DNA of 6,178 bases. Source: Pseudomonadota bacterium (GTDB taxonomy: Bacteria > Pseudomonadota > Gammaproteobacteria > Steroidobacterales > Steroidobacteraceae). Both the position numbers and the translations under genes were made by a program. Shown piece after piece: positions 5,167 through 6,178 of the stretch. Each line of letters begins with the position of its first letter. The stretch's first letter is position 1. The notes below the pieces were generated by a model that was not told where the DNA came from, ran no database searches, and was given only the letters and a program-made list of their open reading frames with translations. The DNA lies in contig JAKAFQ010000269.1 of assembly GCA_021817875.1 (NCBI GenBank), positions 1 through 6,178 on the forward strand, written 5' to 3'.

Positions 5167-6178
5167 ATGAGTAATCTGGATACCGGCCTGAACGCATTGC
5201 TCGCCGCCGCGCTGCGCGGCCACCGGCCCGGCGTGCCGCAGGAGCTCGGGTTGATCGAGCGCGCCCCGTCGTCCGCGCTCACGCCGGTCGCAGAGCAGCT
5301 CACGCTCGAGGGGTTCGGTCAGTCCGTCACGTACTCCCGCAAGGTATTCATCCCGCTGACCGAACTGTGCCGCGACGTGTGCCACTACTGCACCTTCGCC
5401 AAGACGCCGGGCAAGCTGCGCAGCGCCTATCTCGGCGAGGAGGCGGTGCTGCGCCTCGCTGAGGCCGGTCGGGCCGCGGGCTGCAAGGAAGCGCTGTTCA
5501 CGCTCGGCGACAAGCCGGAGCGGCGCTATCGCACGGCGGCCCACGCTCTGGCGGCCATGGGGATGGACAGCACGCTCGATTATCTGCGGCATGCCGCCCG
5601 CCTCGTGCTGGAGCAAACCGGGCTTCTGCCGCATCTGAACCCGGGCGTCATGAGCGCGGATGACCTGCGACGCCTGCGGCCGGTGAGCGCCTCGATGGGG
5701 TTGATGCTCGAGAGCGCTTCGCAGCGGTTGTGTGCACGCGGTGGGCCGCATTTCGGCTCCCCGGACAAGCGTCCCGGCGTCCGTCTGGCGACGCTCGCAG
5801 CGGCGGGCGAACTCGGCATCGCGATGACCAGCGGTATTCTGGTGGGGATCGGGGAAACGCGGCGCGAGCGCCTCGAGGCGCTGCTTGCCCTGCGTCAGCT
5901 CCACGAGCGCCACGGACACCTGCAGGAGCTCATCATTCAGAACTTCCGGGCAAAGCCGGGCACACGGATGGCCGCCGGTCCGGAGCCGGCGCTCGAGGAG
6001 CATCTGTGGACGATCGCCGCCGCGCGGCTCCTGTTCGGGCCGGACATGTCGCTGCAGGCTCCACCCAATCTTCAGCCCGGCGCGCTGGCGGCGCTGGTCC
6101 GGGCGGGTGTGAATGATTGGGGAGGCGTCTCGCCGGTCACGCCGGATCACGTCAACCCGGAGGCGCCCTGGACGCACC
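5167..6178 (+). CDS. cofG: FO synthase CofG / N-terminal FbiC-type radical SAM protein, 3' end cut by window
   Basis: Radical SAM enzyme of the 7,8-didemethyl-8-hydroxy-5-deazariboflavin (FO) synthase family. CofG acts on the adduct made by CofH from tyrosine radical chemistry and 5-amino-6-ribitylamino-uracil, giving FO, the chromophore of coenzyme F420. I read 337 uninterrupted codons. The 4Fe-4S cluster motif CRDVCHYC is at 68-75 (Cys68, Cys72, Cys75), preceded by TYSRKVFIPLTEL. Further family blocks are GCKEALFTLGDKPE (105-118), LPHLNPGVMS (155-163..), GSPDK (197-201), GILVGIGET (223-231), NFRAKPGT (259-266), QAPPNL (297-302) and DWGGVSPVTPDHVNPEAPW (317-335). The start is ATG 5167: an in-frame TGA lies four codons upstream (5155-5157). 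The ribosome binding site is weak (GTGAG about 8 bases before). The visible part reaches the last conserved CofG block, so the product is either a CofG nearly complete here or the first half of a CofG-CofH fusion (FbiC). The window cannot say which. Confidence 0.9.
   Translation, partial: MSNLDTGLNALLAAALRGHRPGVPQELGLIERAPSSALTPVAEQLTLEGFGQSVTYSRKVFIPLTELCRDVCHYCTFAKTPGKLRSAYLGEEAVLRLAEAGRAAGCKEALFTLGDKPERRYRTAAHALAAMGMDSTLDYLRHAARLVLEQTGLLPHLNPGVMSADDLRRLRPVSASMGLMLESASQRLCARGGPHFGSPDKRPGVRLATLAAAGELGIAMTSGILVGIGETRRERLEALLALRQLHERHGHLQELIIQNFRAKPGTRMAAGPEPALEEHLWTIAAARLLFGPDMSLQAPPNLQPGALAALVRAGVNDWGGVSPVTPDHVNPEAPWTH

Noticed and set aside
4354..6177. Very long minus-strand open frame (607 codons) antisense to the Hyi-like and cofG genes
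   Set aside because: Its translation is rich in Arg, His, Gln and Ala with no recognisable motif. It is the antisense shadow expected from GC-rich codon use; the plus-strand genes have full family motifs.

Overview
This is a GC-rich window (mid-60s % by eye, not computed) with third-position G/C bias, dense genes and a sigma70-type promoter. It most likely comes from a Gram-negative bacterium, plausibly a proteobacterium or an uncultured relative. That assignment is an impression with low confidence, because no rRNA or other taxonomic marker is present. There are no mobile elements, CRISPR arrays, tRNAs or rRNAs.

Left part (1-2936): a partial plus-strand gene encodes a major facilitator superfamily (MFS) transporter. 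It faces a minus-strand pair, a second MFS transporter followed by a thioredoxin/redoxin-fold protein with a CNHC motif. The two transporters are recognisably related and share several sequence blocks. The thioredoxin-like gene lies 51 bases downstream of the second transporter on the same strand, so the two are probably co-transcribed.

Middle (2937-3418): about 480 bases without a convincing gene separate the divergent transcription units. It holds a weak candidate promoter for the leftward unit and a very good sigma70-like promoter (TTGACG, 17 bases, TATATT) for the rightward unit. A small inverted repeat sits at the expected transcription start. The long GC-rich leader that follows carries two near-identical hairpins, the second just upstream of the ribosome binding site.

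Right part (3419-6178): three plus-strand genes have short gaps (26 and 54 bases) and look like one operon. They encode a ThuA-domain protein, a hydroxypyruvate-isomerase-like TIM-barrel protein, and a radical SAM protein of the CofG / N-terminal FbiC type (FO synthase, coenzyme F420 chromophore). The third gene runs off the window. ThuA and Hyi-like proteins are frequent partners in sugar or sugar-acid catabolism. An FO-synthase gene directly behind them is the least expected feature here. It could mean an F420- or FO-dependent step linked to that catabolism, or simply neighbouring genes; the sequence alone does not decide.
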